Positions 15,282-23,361 of a DNA stretch of 64,000 nucleotides are shown here, piece by piece. The notes under the pieces were generated by a model. It was given only the letters and a program-made list of their open reading frames with translations. It was not told where the DNA came from and made no database searches. The stretch's first letter is position 1. Every line of letters starts with the position of its first letter. The stretch spans positions 248,001 to 312,000 of the forward strand of contig NZ_JARHUJ010000008.1 in assembly GCF_029223285.1 (NCBI RefSeq), read 5' to 3'. The translations under genes and the position numbers were made by a program. The stretch is from Paraflavitalea sp. CAU 1676. GTDB taxonomy: Bacteria; Bacteroidota; Bacteroidia; Chitinophagales; Chitinophagaceae.

Positions 15282-16655
15282 TCAGATCTCTTTCTTCTTC
15301 CATTTGCCGCTCCGCATGTACCAGAAGGAAAGGGAGAACAACGTGGTCCAGTACAACCATTCCGACATCCAGCCCCATACGATCGACCATTTGAAAACTT
15401 CCAGCACCAGGTAAACGTACGCACAGTAAAATAGAATGGCCGCCGCTTCAATGGCGAGGTTGACGGTCGAGTTGCCGGTACCCGTCACTGCATTGAGCCA
15501 AACCGTGGAGAAGGACATCAGCACCAGCGCACTGGAAACCACCCGAACCACAGGAATGGCATCTTCAGTAAACGAAGCATCCTGACCATAAATGCCCAGC
15601 AATACTTCGGGAAAAAGGTTGAGCAGCAAGGCAACCACTACAGCAATGCAGAAGCTGATGCGGACGATCTTACGCACCATGGGTAAAACTTCTTCCTTCT
15701 TGCCCTGACCAATAACATTGCTCACCATCGTATTGGCGGTGGCGGCAAAAGCCCAGGTAAAGACCCCAAAGAAACCGAAGAGATTGCGCATCGTATTGGA
15801 AATGGCCAGGTCGCGGTTGCTGTGGCCGGCCGAATAACCATGGCGCTCTACGAGGATATAAAAGAAGATCCAGCTGATCACACTGATGGCATGCTGAAAG
15901 ATCAGCGGAGACGACTGCACCAGTATCAGTTTGGAAATGTCTTTATGATAACCGAAGTGTTTATACAAGGAAAAACGCTGACTGATGCCTTTGCGATGGA
16001 TCACCGCAAACACCACGAGCATACCGGTAGCTTCTGCAATGATCGAAGCGATGGCAGCGCCGTTGAAGCCCAGGGCAGGGAAGCCCAGCCGGCCATAGAT
16101 GAGCGTATAATCAAAAAAGATATTGGCCACCGTTTCGGCCAGCGTACCGATCACCAGGTACTGGCTCTGGTTCGTACCCACCAGCAAGGCATTGCGCATC
16201 TGGTAGATGTACAGGAAAGGCAGGCCCCAAATGCGGATGTATAAGAAGTGAATGGATTGCTCCAGCACCTTTTCATCGTGCAGGGAGAAGCGCAGGATCA
16301 CGGGCGCCACCAGAAAAGTGAGGACAATGCCGATGGCAGCAATGATAAGCGCAATCCGTACGCCTTGCGAGAACAGTTTACCGATCTCTTCTACGCGGTT
16401 TTCACCAGCCCGGCGCGCAATGAGCGCCTGTAGGCCATTGTTGAGCCCGAAGCCGATGGCGGCAAAGATGAGATAGTACACGCCGGTAAGGCCGGCCGTG
16501 CCTAACTCCTGTTCACCCAGGCCGCCCAGGAAAATATTGTTGGTGATGAAATTGATCTGCGGCACCAGCAGCGCGAAGCTGATGGGCATCGCAATCTTCA
16601 AGATCTGCCGGTACGACGATTCTACCCGTAGGTCATTCGGTACAACTGTGGCCAT
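15282..16655 (-). CDS. MATE-family multidrug/Na+ efflux transporter
   Basis: 457 residues with about 12 hydrophobic helices in two homologous halves, the MATE layout. The first half starts YRQILKIAMPISFALLVPQINF; the pattern GTAGLTGVYYLIFAAIGFGLNNGLQALIARR includes the conserved G-x-x-AL-A-RR of helix 2-3. The second half contains ISNTMRNLFGFFGVFTWAFA and the FSTVWLNAVTGTGNS segment. It exports cationic compounds in exchange for Na+ or H+ at the inner membrane. Substrate cannot be told from sequence. Confidence 0.92.
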   Translation of the reverse strand: MATVVPNDLRVESSYRQILKIAMPISFALLVPQINFITNNIFLGGLGEQELGTAGLTGVYYLIFAAIGFGLNNGLQALIARRAGENRVEEIGKLFSQGVRIALIIAAIGIVLTFLVAPVILRFSLHDEKVLEQSIHFLYIRIWGLPFLYIYQMRNALLVGTNQSQYLVIGTLAETVANIFFDYTLIYGRLGFPALGFNGAAIASIIAEATGMLVVFAVIHRKGISQRFSLYKHFGYHKDISKLILVQSSPLIFQHAISVISWIFFYILVERHGYSAGHSNRDLAISNTMRNLFGFFGVFTWAFAATANTMVSNVIGQGKKEEVLPMVRKIVRISFCIAVVVALLLNLFPEVLLGIYGQDASFTEDAIPVVRVVSSALVLMSFSTVWLNAVTGTGNSTVNLAIEAAAILFYCAYVYLVLEVFKWSIVWGWMSEWLYWTTLFSLSFWYMRSGKWKKKEI

Positions 16656-16843
16656 AACAAATTAAATCCCCTTTAAAAAACTACCCCTTGCGTGGTTGTG
16701 GTACATTGGGAGAGCCTGCAAAAGTAGCGCATTGCCCGCACATGGGGGTTCCCCAAAAGCGTGGATCGTTGAAATATTGGCATAATCCCTGCGTTAAAGG
16801 ACACCGGCGGCAAAGGCCGGACCCAACAGGCTGCCAATGAGCC

Positions 16844-16870
16844 AATTCGCTTAATTCGTTCAATTCGTGT
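16844..16870 (+). repeat. Three 9-bp direct repeats (AATTCG core) before the DUF3822 gene
   Basis: AATTCGCTT, AATTCGTTC and AATTCGTGT follow each other with an exact 9-bp period, 23 bp before the ATG at 16893. They may be a regulator site or a simple-sequence remnant. A TATTATTG element (16869-16876, one base off the -7 consensus) overlaps the end. Confidence 0.5.
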
Positions 16871-16892
16871 ATTATTGCACCTCGAATTTAAT

Positions 16893-17741
16893 ATGCTGAA
16901 AGCAACATTTGATATCATTCCGGAAAATGCCCGGCAGGAAGAGATGCAGAACAGCCTGTTACTCATGGAAGTGGGTGAAAAGGTATTTAGCTATGTGTTG
17001 TACAACAAGCAACAGCAGCGTTTTATGGCGTTGCGCCAGTACAACCTCGATTTTCTGCCCGGCAAACCCGTAATGGAGGCCCTGCAGGAGGTACTGGCAG
17101 GTGACGAATTGTTGCAGTTGGCCTACCGCGAGGCGTTTGTGATCTATCATTATACCGATAGCAACCTGCTGCCCGAAAAGTTCTTTCATATCGAGCTCAA
17201 CAAGCCCGTTACCGAACTCGTTTTTGGCAATGCCCACAAAGGCTTGTTGCTGAGCGAAAAGATACCCGGCTGGAACGTATACAATATCTACCGCATACCG
17301 CGCGAAGCACATTCCCTCATGCAGCAGAAGTTTGCGGCAGGGAAATACTGGCATTATTATACCATTATGCTGTCGGGCATCGAAAAAGAGCACAGTGGGG
17401 AAGCAGTATTGAAAGTGATCGTGTCGTCCGACAGGATCGTGGTGGCTGTCTTTAAGAACAACGCCCTGCACCTGATACAGACCTATGGCTACGATACGCC
17501 CGATGATGTATCGTACCAGTTGCTGGCGCTTTGCAGCAGGTTTGGATTCGATAACCAGCAGGTGCTGCTAAAGATATCCGGACTGCTCGATGAGCAATCC
17601 ATCCTGTACCAGGAATTGTTCAAATACTTCCTGAAGATAGAGTGGGAGGGGATGCACGGCAATGCGCGCGTGCATGCAGGATTTGATGAGTTCCCTGCCC
17701 ATTATTTTTCACCCTTGCTGAACATGGCCTTATGCGTATAA
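16893..17741 (+). CDS. DUF3822-family protein
   Basis: 282 residues from the ATG. The pattern fits DUF3822: an N-terminal strand/acidic loop (ATFDIIPENARQEE), SLLMEVGEKVFSYVLYN, central FHIELNKPVTELVFGNAHKGLLLSEK (no longer stretch needed), and a C-terminal half resembling an ASKHA-type actin-like fold in which strands repeat. The family is typical of Bacteroidota and normally sits next to rsmD, as here, where the two genes overlap by 10 bp and must be co-translated. A TTG start at 16875 is possible but less likely. Function unknown; an auxiliary role linked to the methyltransferase is a guess from context. Confidence 0.82.
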   Translation: MLKATFDIIPENARQEEMQNSLLLMEVGEKVFSYVLYNKQQQRFMALRQYNLDFLPGKPVMEALQEVLAGDELLQLAYREAFVIYHYTDSNLLPEKFFHIELNKPVTELVFGNAHKGLLLSEKIPGWNVYNIYRIPREAHSLMQQKFAAGKYWHYYTIMLSGIEKEHSGEAVLKVIVSSDRIVVAVFKNNALHLIQTYGYDTPDDVSYQLLALCSRFGFDNQQVLLKISGLLDEQSILYQELFKYFLKIEWEGMHGNARVHAGFDEFPAHYFSPLLNMALCV

Positions 17742-18283
17742 TCAGTGGCGAACTGGGAGGAAGGCGTATCAATCCGCCGGCGAATATGCCGCATACACGG
17801 CCTACCACCGATATTGCCAAAGAAGGACTCTTCAATATATTACAGAACAACCTTGAGATAGAAGAACTGAAGACCCTCGATATCTTCGGCGGTACGGGCA
17901 GCATCAGTTACGAGCTGGCCTCCCGTGGCGCACACGATCTTACCATCGTGGAAAAGGATACGGCCATGTACGAGTTCATTAAAAAGACGGCGCAGGAGCT
18001 CAAGCTGACTAATTTCAAGGTGATCAAGATGGAGGTGTTCAAATACCTCGAGCAGTGTACCGAACAGTTTGATTTCATCTTCGCCGGACCGCCTTATGCG
18101 CTCACTACCATCGATGAGCTGCCCAAAAAGATCGTGGAGAAGCAATTGCTGAAGCCCAATGGGTGGTTCGTATTGGAACATACGCCCCGCAACAACTACG
18201 AGAACTATCCGCTCTTTGTCACTGCGCGCAATTATGGAACAACCATTTTCAGCATATTTGTAAATAAGCCGGCTGATCAATAA
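17732..18283 (+). CDS. rsmD: RsmD-family 16S rRNA (guanine-N2) methyltransferase
   Basis: 183 residues. RIISGELGGRRINPP and HTRPTTDIAKEGLFNIL are the RsmD N-terminal signature. LDIFGGTGSISYELASRGA is the SAM-binding motif I, and TIVEKDTAMYEFIKK is motif II. RsmD methylates G966 of 16S rRNA in the small subunit. Odd point: the catalytic motif IV, normally DPPY or NPPY, reads GPPY here (FAGPPYA, about residue 115). The frame around it is intact. The gene overlaps DUF3822. Confidence 0.92.
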   Translation: MRIISGELGGRRINPPANMPHTRPTTDIAKEGLFNILQNNLEIEELKTLDIFGGTGSISYELASRGAHDLTIVEKDTAMYEFIKKTAQELKLTNFKVIKMEVFKYLEQCTEQFDFIFAGPPYALTTIDELPKKIVEKQLLKPNGWFVLEHTPRNNYENYPLFVTARNYGTTIFSIFVNKPADQ

Positions 18284-18304
18284 GGCCTTGGTTCTCAGGC
18301 CACT

Positions 18305-18335
18305 TTTGAGGGTAAAGACTTTTTTGATACATTTG
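18305..18335 (+). promoter_or_regulatory. Consensus promoter TTTG-N19-TACATTTG
   Basis: TTTG (18305-18308) and TACATTTG (18328-18335) are separated by 19 nt, an exact match to the Bacteroidota consensus. The box ends 5 nt before the ATG at 18341, so the transcript would start at or next to the start codon. Confidence 0.7.
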
Positions 18336-18340
18336 GACAA

Positions 18341-18586
18341 ATGATTTCAGATGAAATCCGGCAAAAACTTCAAAATATCATTAGAGGAGATGTCCTTGAA
18401 GGTGAAGAAGATTCTTGCTCAACAGCCAGAAATCTCCTTATCGCAAGCTTTGGCGCAGATCCAACTGCTAAAAGAGAATTCGAAAGTCGGTCAATCCTCA
18501 AAGAAGAGCAGGCACGCTTCTTAACCTCATTTGCAAAAGAAAGTACACCGCAGATTTATCGGCTATACACACCGTGTTTTACATAA
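18341..18586 (+). pseudogene. Truncated accessory gene (N-terminal fragment)
   Basis: An 81-codon ORF starting MISDEIRQKLQNIIRGDVLE, with a mid-part LLIASFGADPTAKREFES and EEQARFLTSFAKES. From memory this resembles the N-terminal segment of a longer Bacteroidota accessory protein (several hundred residues, often annotated with a polyvalent/kinase-like domain and found in toxin-antitoxin-like loci). Here the reading ends shortly after residue 66 with an unrelated tail (STPQIYRLYTPCFT), so it looks like a remnant. The promoter in front is intact. It sits between rsmD and bioD, where no such gene is expected. Family identity needs a search. Confidence 0.5.
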
Positions 18587-18625
18587 TGGAAAGAAAATAA
18601 GAGACTCCCGGAAATAGCCATCACC

Positions 18626-19255
18626 ATGAACAAGATATTCGTCACCGGCATAGGCACCGGCATCGGCAAAACCTTTATATCGGCCTTGCTCGCCCGCGCG
18701 CTCGAAGCCGACTACTGGAAGCCCATACAGGCAGGCATCGACGAAGGAACCGATAGCGAGTACGTACAACGAACGCTAACGGGTACGCCCGGCCTCGTTC
18801 ACCCCGAAGCATACAAGCTGCGCATGCCCGCATCGCCGCATATTGCTGCCAGAGAAGAAGGCATCAGCATCTCCATCCCAAAAATTTGTGGTCAGGTTCC
18901 GTCAATAAGTCGTAATTTGATCATCGAAGGTGCCGGCGGACTGATGGTTCCCCTCAATGAAACCGAATTCGTAGCCGACCTTATCAAAGCCCTGGAGGCG
19001 AAAGTCATATTGATCAGTCGCAACTACCTGGGCAGTATCAACCATTCACTATTAACCGCGCGCGTGTGCAGGGAGATGAATATACCGGTTATAGGGTGGA
19101 TCTTCAATGATCAATACCTTCACTACGAAGAAGAGATTGTGCGCTGGACCCAATACCCTCTAATAGCATCTGTACCATATATGAAAGCAGAAGACGGACA
19201 ATTTATCGAGGCTCAGACGGCTGCCCTTCAAAAGCGACTGAAAGGATTTCTATGA
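18626..19255 (+). CDS. bioD: Dethiobiotin synthetase
   Basis: 209 residues. Walker A is FVTGIGTGIGKT at the N-terminus; DYWKPIQAGIDEGTDSEYV is the switch/diaminopelargonate-binding segment; LIIEGAGGLMVPLNE is the conserved GAGG loop. It catalyses ATP-dependent ring closure of DAPA to dethiobiotin in biotin synthesis. No other bio gene is in the window. The stop overlaps the start of the following cyclo-ligase gene by 4 bp (ATGA), beginning a tight four-gene run that also holds lpxK and rnr. Confidence 0.95.
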   Translation: MNKIFVTGIGTGIGKTFISALLARALEADYWKPIQAGIDEGTDSEYVQRTLTGTPGLVHPEAYKLRMPASPHIAAREEGISISIPKICGQVPSISRNLIIEGAGGLMVPLNETEFVADLIKALEAKVILISRNYLGSINHSLLTARVCREMNIPVIGWIFNDQYLHYEEEIVRWTQYPLIASVPYMKAEDGQFIEAQTAALQKRLKGFL

Positions 19256-19821
19256 TAAAAAAAAGTGTTCGTAAGGACTACCTGCAACGCAGGATGGATA
19301 TTCCCGAAGAAGATCTCCAGCAGCAAACAGCCCTCATGGCGTTCCAGTTCAGGAAACTGACTATTCCTCCCGTTAAGTTCCTCATGTCCTATTCACCGCT
19401 CACCATTCGCCGTGAATTCGATGTATCGGTTTGCGAGGACATGCTCAAAGGACAAAACCCTTCCCTCCAGATAGCCTGGCCCCGGATCGACGAACAAACC
19501 TGCGATATGGATGCCGTACTCATGCAGCGCGGAGGCCTCTTTACCAAAAACCGCTATAACGTACTCGAACCCATCAGCAGTAATATCATAGATCCCGAAC
19601 TGCTGGAGGTGATCTTCGTACCCCTGGTAGCGTTCGACGAAAAAGGATACCGCGTAGGCTATGGCAAAGGATACTACGACCGGTTCCTGGCCCGTTGTAA
19701 ACACGATATCATCCGCGTAGGATTCTGCTACTTCGAAGCCGTACGCCCTATAGAAGACCTCAACCAGTTCGATATACCTTTAAATTATTGTATCACCCCG
19801 TATCGTACATATGAATTTTAA
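19252..19821 (+). CDS. 5-formyltetrahydrofolate cyclo-ligase
   Basis: 189 residues. The signature GYGKGYYDRFLA near the C-terminus (phosphate/ATP binding) and VPLVAFDEKGYRVG are diagnostic of the 5-FTHF cyclo-ligase (MTHFS/FAU1) family. The N-terminal basic stretch (KSVRKDYLQRRMDI) is also typical. It converts 5-formyl-THF to 5,10-methenyl-THF, salvaging folate. Overlaps bioD by 4 bp and lpxK by 11 bp, so the three are co-translated. Confidence 0.93.
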   Translation: MIKKSVRKDYLQRRMDIPEEDLQQQTALMAFQFRKLTIPPVKFLMSYSPLTIRREFDVSVCEDMLKGQNPSLQIAWPRIDEQTCDMDAVLMQRGGLFTKNRYNVLEPISSNIIDPELLEVIFVPLVAFDEKGYRVGYGKGYYDRFLARCKHDIIRVGFCYFEAVRPIEDLNQFDIPLNYCITPYRTYEF

Positions 19822-20887
19822 CGCTCCGTTGCTGAGGCCCATACGGGTATTGTTATTTCCCGTTTCACTGGTCTATGGCGCTGTGATCTGGTTGCGCAAC
19901 AGACTATACGACAAGAATATCCTCAAGTCATCCGCATTCAACCTGCCTGTTATCTGCGTAGGCAATCTCTCCGCCGGCGGAACCGGTAAATCGCCCATGG
20001 TAGAGTTTTTGCTGAAACTGCTCCATAGCCATATGGAAGTAGCCGTATTAAGCAGGGGGTATAAACGCAAAACAAGAGGGTACGCACTGGCGGGGCCCGG
20101 TACCTCCGCATTGGAAATAGGCGACGAACCCATGCAGTTCCACCTTAAATTCCCGGATGTTAGCATCGCCGTGGGCGAAGAACGCGTGGTGGCGATTCCA
20201 CAACTGCTGCACGATAAACCCGATACAAAGGTCATCGTGCTGGACGATGCCTTCCAGCACCGCACCGTACGGGCAGGCCTCAATATCGTGTTGTCGGATT
20301 ACAGCAACCTGTACACCCGCGACTGGTTCCTGCCCACCGGCGACCTGCGCGATGAAAAGAACAGCTACAAACGGGCGCAGGTACTGGTAGTGACCAAATG
20401 CCGCCCCGATCTGCCGGAAGCCGAAAAAGCAGCCATCCTGGAAGAGATCAACCCCCTGCCGCACCAGCAGGTATTCTTTTCCACCATCCGCTACGGTATG
20501 CCCTATCATATCCTCACCCGGCAGGAAATGAACATTAACGAAACCATGGAAGTTCTATTGGTGAGTGGCATCGCCAACCCCACACCACTCAAGAAATACC
20601 TCCAGGAAAAAAGTAAAACCTACTATGAGATCCCGTACAGCGATCATCACATCTTCTCCATTGATGATCTGAAAGACATGGTGAAGCGGTACGATGCCAT
20701 CCCAACCACCAACAAGATCATTCTCACCACCGAAAAGGATGCTGTACGGTTGGTAAAATTTGAACAACAATTAAAAGAATTGCCTGTCTATGTAATTCCC
20801 ATCGAAGTCCAGTTCCTTTTTAACGAACAACAGGTATTTAGTGATTTAATTACTAAATTCATCAGGGAATTTACTTACAGGCCTTAA
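19811..20887 (+). CDS. lpxK: Tetraacyldisaccharide 4'-kinase
   Basis: 358 residues. An N-terminal membrane-associated helix (IRVLLFPVSLVYGAVIWLRN) is followed by the Walker A VGNLSAGGTGKSPMVEFLL, then VLSRGYKRKTRGY and VIVLDDAFQHRTV (DDxFQH motif). LpxK phosphorylates the lipid A precursor at the inner membrane, giving lipid IVA. This shows the organism makes lipid A. It overlaps the preceding cyclo-ligase and ends 9 bp before rnr. Confidence 0.96.
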   Translation: MNFNAPLLRPIRVLLFPVSLVYGAVIWLRNRLYDKNILKSSAFNLPVICVGNLSAGGTGKSPMVEFLLKLLHSHMEVAVLSRGYKRKTRGYALAGPGTSALEIGDEPMQFHLKFPDVSIAVGEERVVAIPQLLHDKPDTKVIVLDDAFQHRTVRAGLNIVLSDYSNLYTRDWFLPTGDLRDEKNSYKRAQVLVVTKCRPDLPEAEKAAILEEINPLPHQQVFFSTIRYGMPYHILTRQEMNINETMEVLLVSGIANPTPLKKYLQEKSKTYYEIPYSDHHIFSIDDLKDMVKRYDAIPTTNKIILTTEKDAVRLVKFEQQLKELPVYVIPIEVQFLFNEQQVFSDLITKFIREFTYRP

Positions 20888-20896
20888 ACACTTGCG

Positions 20897-23005
20897 ATGA
20901 GTAAGAAGCAATCAAAGAAGAGCAAGCAAAAGAACAAAAAGAAAAAAGGCTTTTCAGACATGGATACGCTGAAAGGCACCCTGGATATAACCCGCTCCGG
21001 CGTCGGCTACGTGATCGTACCCGATAACCCCAGCGATATCCTTGTGCGCCCCGGCGATTTCAATACCGCCCTCCACGGTGATACCGTGCGGGTGCGCGTC
21101 ATCAATACCGGCGGTGGACGCAGCAGCGGCCGCCAGCAGGGCAAAGTAGTTGACGTAGTGCAACGCAAACAAACAGAGTTCATGGGTAAAATAGAGATCG
21201 GCAAAACCTTTGCCTTCTTTATCCCCGATGTCGACAAACCCATGCCCGACATCTTTGTGCCCCTCACAGCGCTCAAAGAAGCCCAGAACAACGACCGCGT
21301 CATCGTGCGCATCACCGAGTGGCAGCCCAATAAAAAACCCGTTGGCGAAGTGATGCAGATCATGACGCCCGGCGATGCCAACGATATGGCGATGAAAGAG
21401 ATCCTCATGCAGAACGGATTCCCGCTTACTTTCCCGGAAGAAGTGCTGGAAGAAACCGAACGCATACCGGATCTGATACCGCAATCGGAGATCAAAGTGC
21501 GTAAAGATGTGCGTGATACGCTCACCTTTACCATCGACCCCGTCGATGCCAAGGATTTTGACGATGCCATCTCCTTCCGCGTATTGAAGAATGGCAATTA
21601 CGAGATCGGTGTGCACATCGCCGACGTAGGCCACTATGTAGAGCCCGGCACGGCACTCGACCAGGAAGCCTACAACCGCGCCACCTCGGTATACCTGCCC
21701 GATCGGGTATTGCCCATGTTGCCCGAAAGGATCTCCAACGAGCTCTGCTCGCTGCGTCCCAAAGAAGATAAGCTCACCTTCTCGGCCATTTTCCAGATCA
21801 CCCCCAAAGGAGAGATCAAACAACACTGGCTGGGTAAAACCGTTATCCACTCCGATCACCGCTTCACGTACGAAGAAGTGCAGGAGATCATCGAACAGGG
21901 CGAAGGACTCTATAGAGACGAGATCGTGATCCTGAACGAACTGGCCCAGAAGTTTCGCAAGGCCAGGTTCCGCAAAGGCGCCATCAATTTTTCATCGGTA
22001 GAGGTTCGCTTCAAACTCGATGAAAAAGGAAAGCCAGTAGGTATCATGATCAAGGAAAGCAAGGAAGCGCACCAGCTCATTGAAGAGTTCATGCTCCTCG
22101 CCAACCGTACCGTGGCCGAAAGTGTATCGAAAATAAAGTTCAACAAAAAGGATATACCATTCCCTTACCGTGTGCACGATACGCCCGATGAAATGAAGTT
22201 GGAACCCTTTGCGGCCTTTGCCCGTAAATACGGACATGAGTTCGATACCAAATCGCCCGAAGGCATAGCGCGTTCCTTCAACCAGATGCTGAAAGATGTA
22301 CAGGGAAAACCCGAGCAGCATGTGCTGGAACAATTGGGTATCCGCACCATGGCCAAAGCGATCTATACCGCGGAGAATATCGGTCACTACGGACTGGGCT
22401 TTAAGTTCTACTGTCACTTCACCTCACCCATCCGCCGTTATCCCGATGTACTCGTGCACCGGGTGCTCTTCGATATCCTCAACGAAAAGGTGGAGCCCGA
22501 TAAGAAGATGGAGCAGAAGTGCAAGCACTGCAGCGAAAAGGAACGTAGTGCGATGGAGTCGGAACGTGCTGGTAATAAGTACAAGCAGGTCGAGTACATG
22601 CAGAACTTCCTCGGTGATGAATTTGAAGGTGTCATCAGCGGAGTAGCCGCCTTTGGATTCTGGGTAGAGACCATCGAACACAAATGCGAAGGGCTGGTAA
22701 GCATCAACAGCCTGCTCGAATACGACGATTTCCGCCACGTGGAGAGCGATTATCAATTGGTAGGCATGCGCAGCGGTCGTAAGTTCAAAATGGGCGATAA
22801 AGTGCGCATCAAGGTCGTAGCGGCCAATCTCACCAAACGCCAGCTCGATTACGAGTGGGTCATCACTGCCACTGCAGCCGATGATAAGGTAGAGGTCGGC
22901 TTACAACAGCCCAGCGTGATTCCCAAGAAATACAGGGCGGGTAAACCCGGCAAACCAGGCAAGCCCGGAAAACCCGGTAAGTCAAAAGGCGGAAAGCAGA
23001 AATAG
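20897..23005 (+). CDS. rnr: Ribonuclease R
   Basis: 702 residues. Order: Lys-rich N-terminus, cold-shock/OB domains (about 20-165), the RNB catalytic domain with TFTIDPVDAKDFDDAIS (Asp residues binding Mg2+) and YCHFTSPIRRYPDVLVHR, and a C-terminal S1 domain (about 565-655). It is a processive 3'-5' exoribonuclease that degrades structured RNA. The protein ends in a low-complexity tail of Gly-Lys-Pro repeats (GKPGKPGKPGKPGK) followed by KGGKQK. The tail likely extends RNA contact. Last gene of the bioD operon; a terminator follows. Confidence 0.96.
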   Translation: MSKKQSKKSKQKNKKKKGFSDMDTLKGTLDITRSGVGYVIVPDNPSDILVRPGDFNTALHGDTVRVRVINTGGGRSSGRQQGKVVDVVQRKQTEFMGKIEIGKTFAFFIPDVDKPMPDIFVPLTALKEAQNNDRVIVRITEWQPNKKPVGEVMQIMTPGDANDMAMKEILMQNGFPLTFPEEVLEETERIPDLIPQSEIKVRKDVRDTLTFTIDPVDAKDFDDAISFRVLKNGNYEIGVHIADVGHYVEPGTALDQEAYNRATSVYLPDRVLPMLPERISNELCSLRPKEDKLTFSAIFQITPKGEIKQHWLGKTVIHSDHRFTYEEVQEIIEQGEGLYRDEIVILNELAQKFRKARFRKGAINFSSVEVRFKLDEKGKPVGIMIKESKEAHQLIEEFMLLANRTVAESVSKIKFNKKDIPFPYRVHDTPDEMKLEPFAAFARKYGHEFDTKSPEGIARSFNQMLKDVQGKPEQHVLEQLGIRTMAKAIYTAENIGHYGLGFKFYCHFTSPIRRYPDVLVHRVLFDILNEKVEPDKKMEQKCKHCSEKERSAMESERAGNKYKQVEYMQNFLGDEFEGVISGVAAFGFWVETIEHKCEGLVSINSLLEYDDFRHVESDYQLVGMRSGRKFKMGDKVRIKVVAANLTKRQLDYEWVITATAADDKVEVGLQQPSVIPKKYRAGKPGKPGKPGKPGKSKGGKQK

Positions 23006-23092
23006 GTCCGGCAAATAGCCAGTATCTGACAGAGCCGCAAGGGTCACTGCACCGGACTTATACTCCTTCAAAAAAGTAGACTACTCAAAATA

Positions 23093-23123
23093 GAAGCCCC
23101 TCAGGAATTCCTGGGGGCTTTTT
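23093..23123 (+). terminator. Intrinsic terminator after rnr
   Basis: AGCCCCTCAGG / CCTGGGGGCT hairpin followed by five T. The rest of the gap to 23361 (about 240 bp) holds no gene I can support. Confidence 0.8.
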
Positions 23124-23361
23124 ATGTGACGGCCATCACAATTTCAACGGTTCGATGAATTGGCCCCAATGAATATTGTTTCACCATTTGGATTACTGTG
23201 CAAACTAAAGTTGCTCAATGAATGCTGCAACGAAATATTATAGTAAATTAGAGAACTCCTTTCTTGTGAAACCTCTCTGTGATTTCCTCCTGGCTGGCTA
23301 CTCAATCAATTTCAAGGTCTGCACCTTATGATACATCGTTCACGCAACCAAAAACGTGCAT

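Noticed and set aside
20954-21859. A 301-codon minus-strand frame opposite rnr
   Set aside because: Overlaps the catalytic part of ribonuclease R; composition (many Gly/His/Asp) is a shadow effect.
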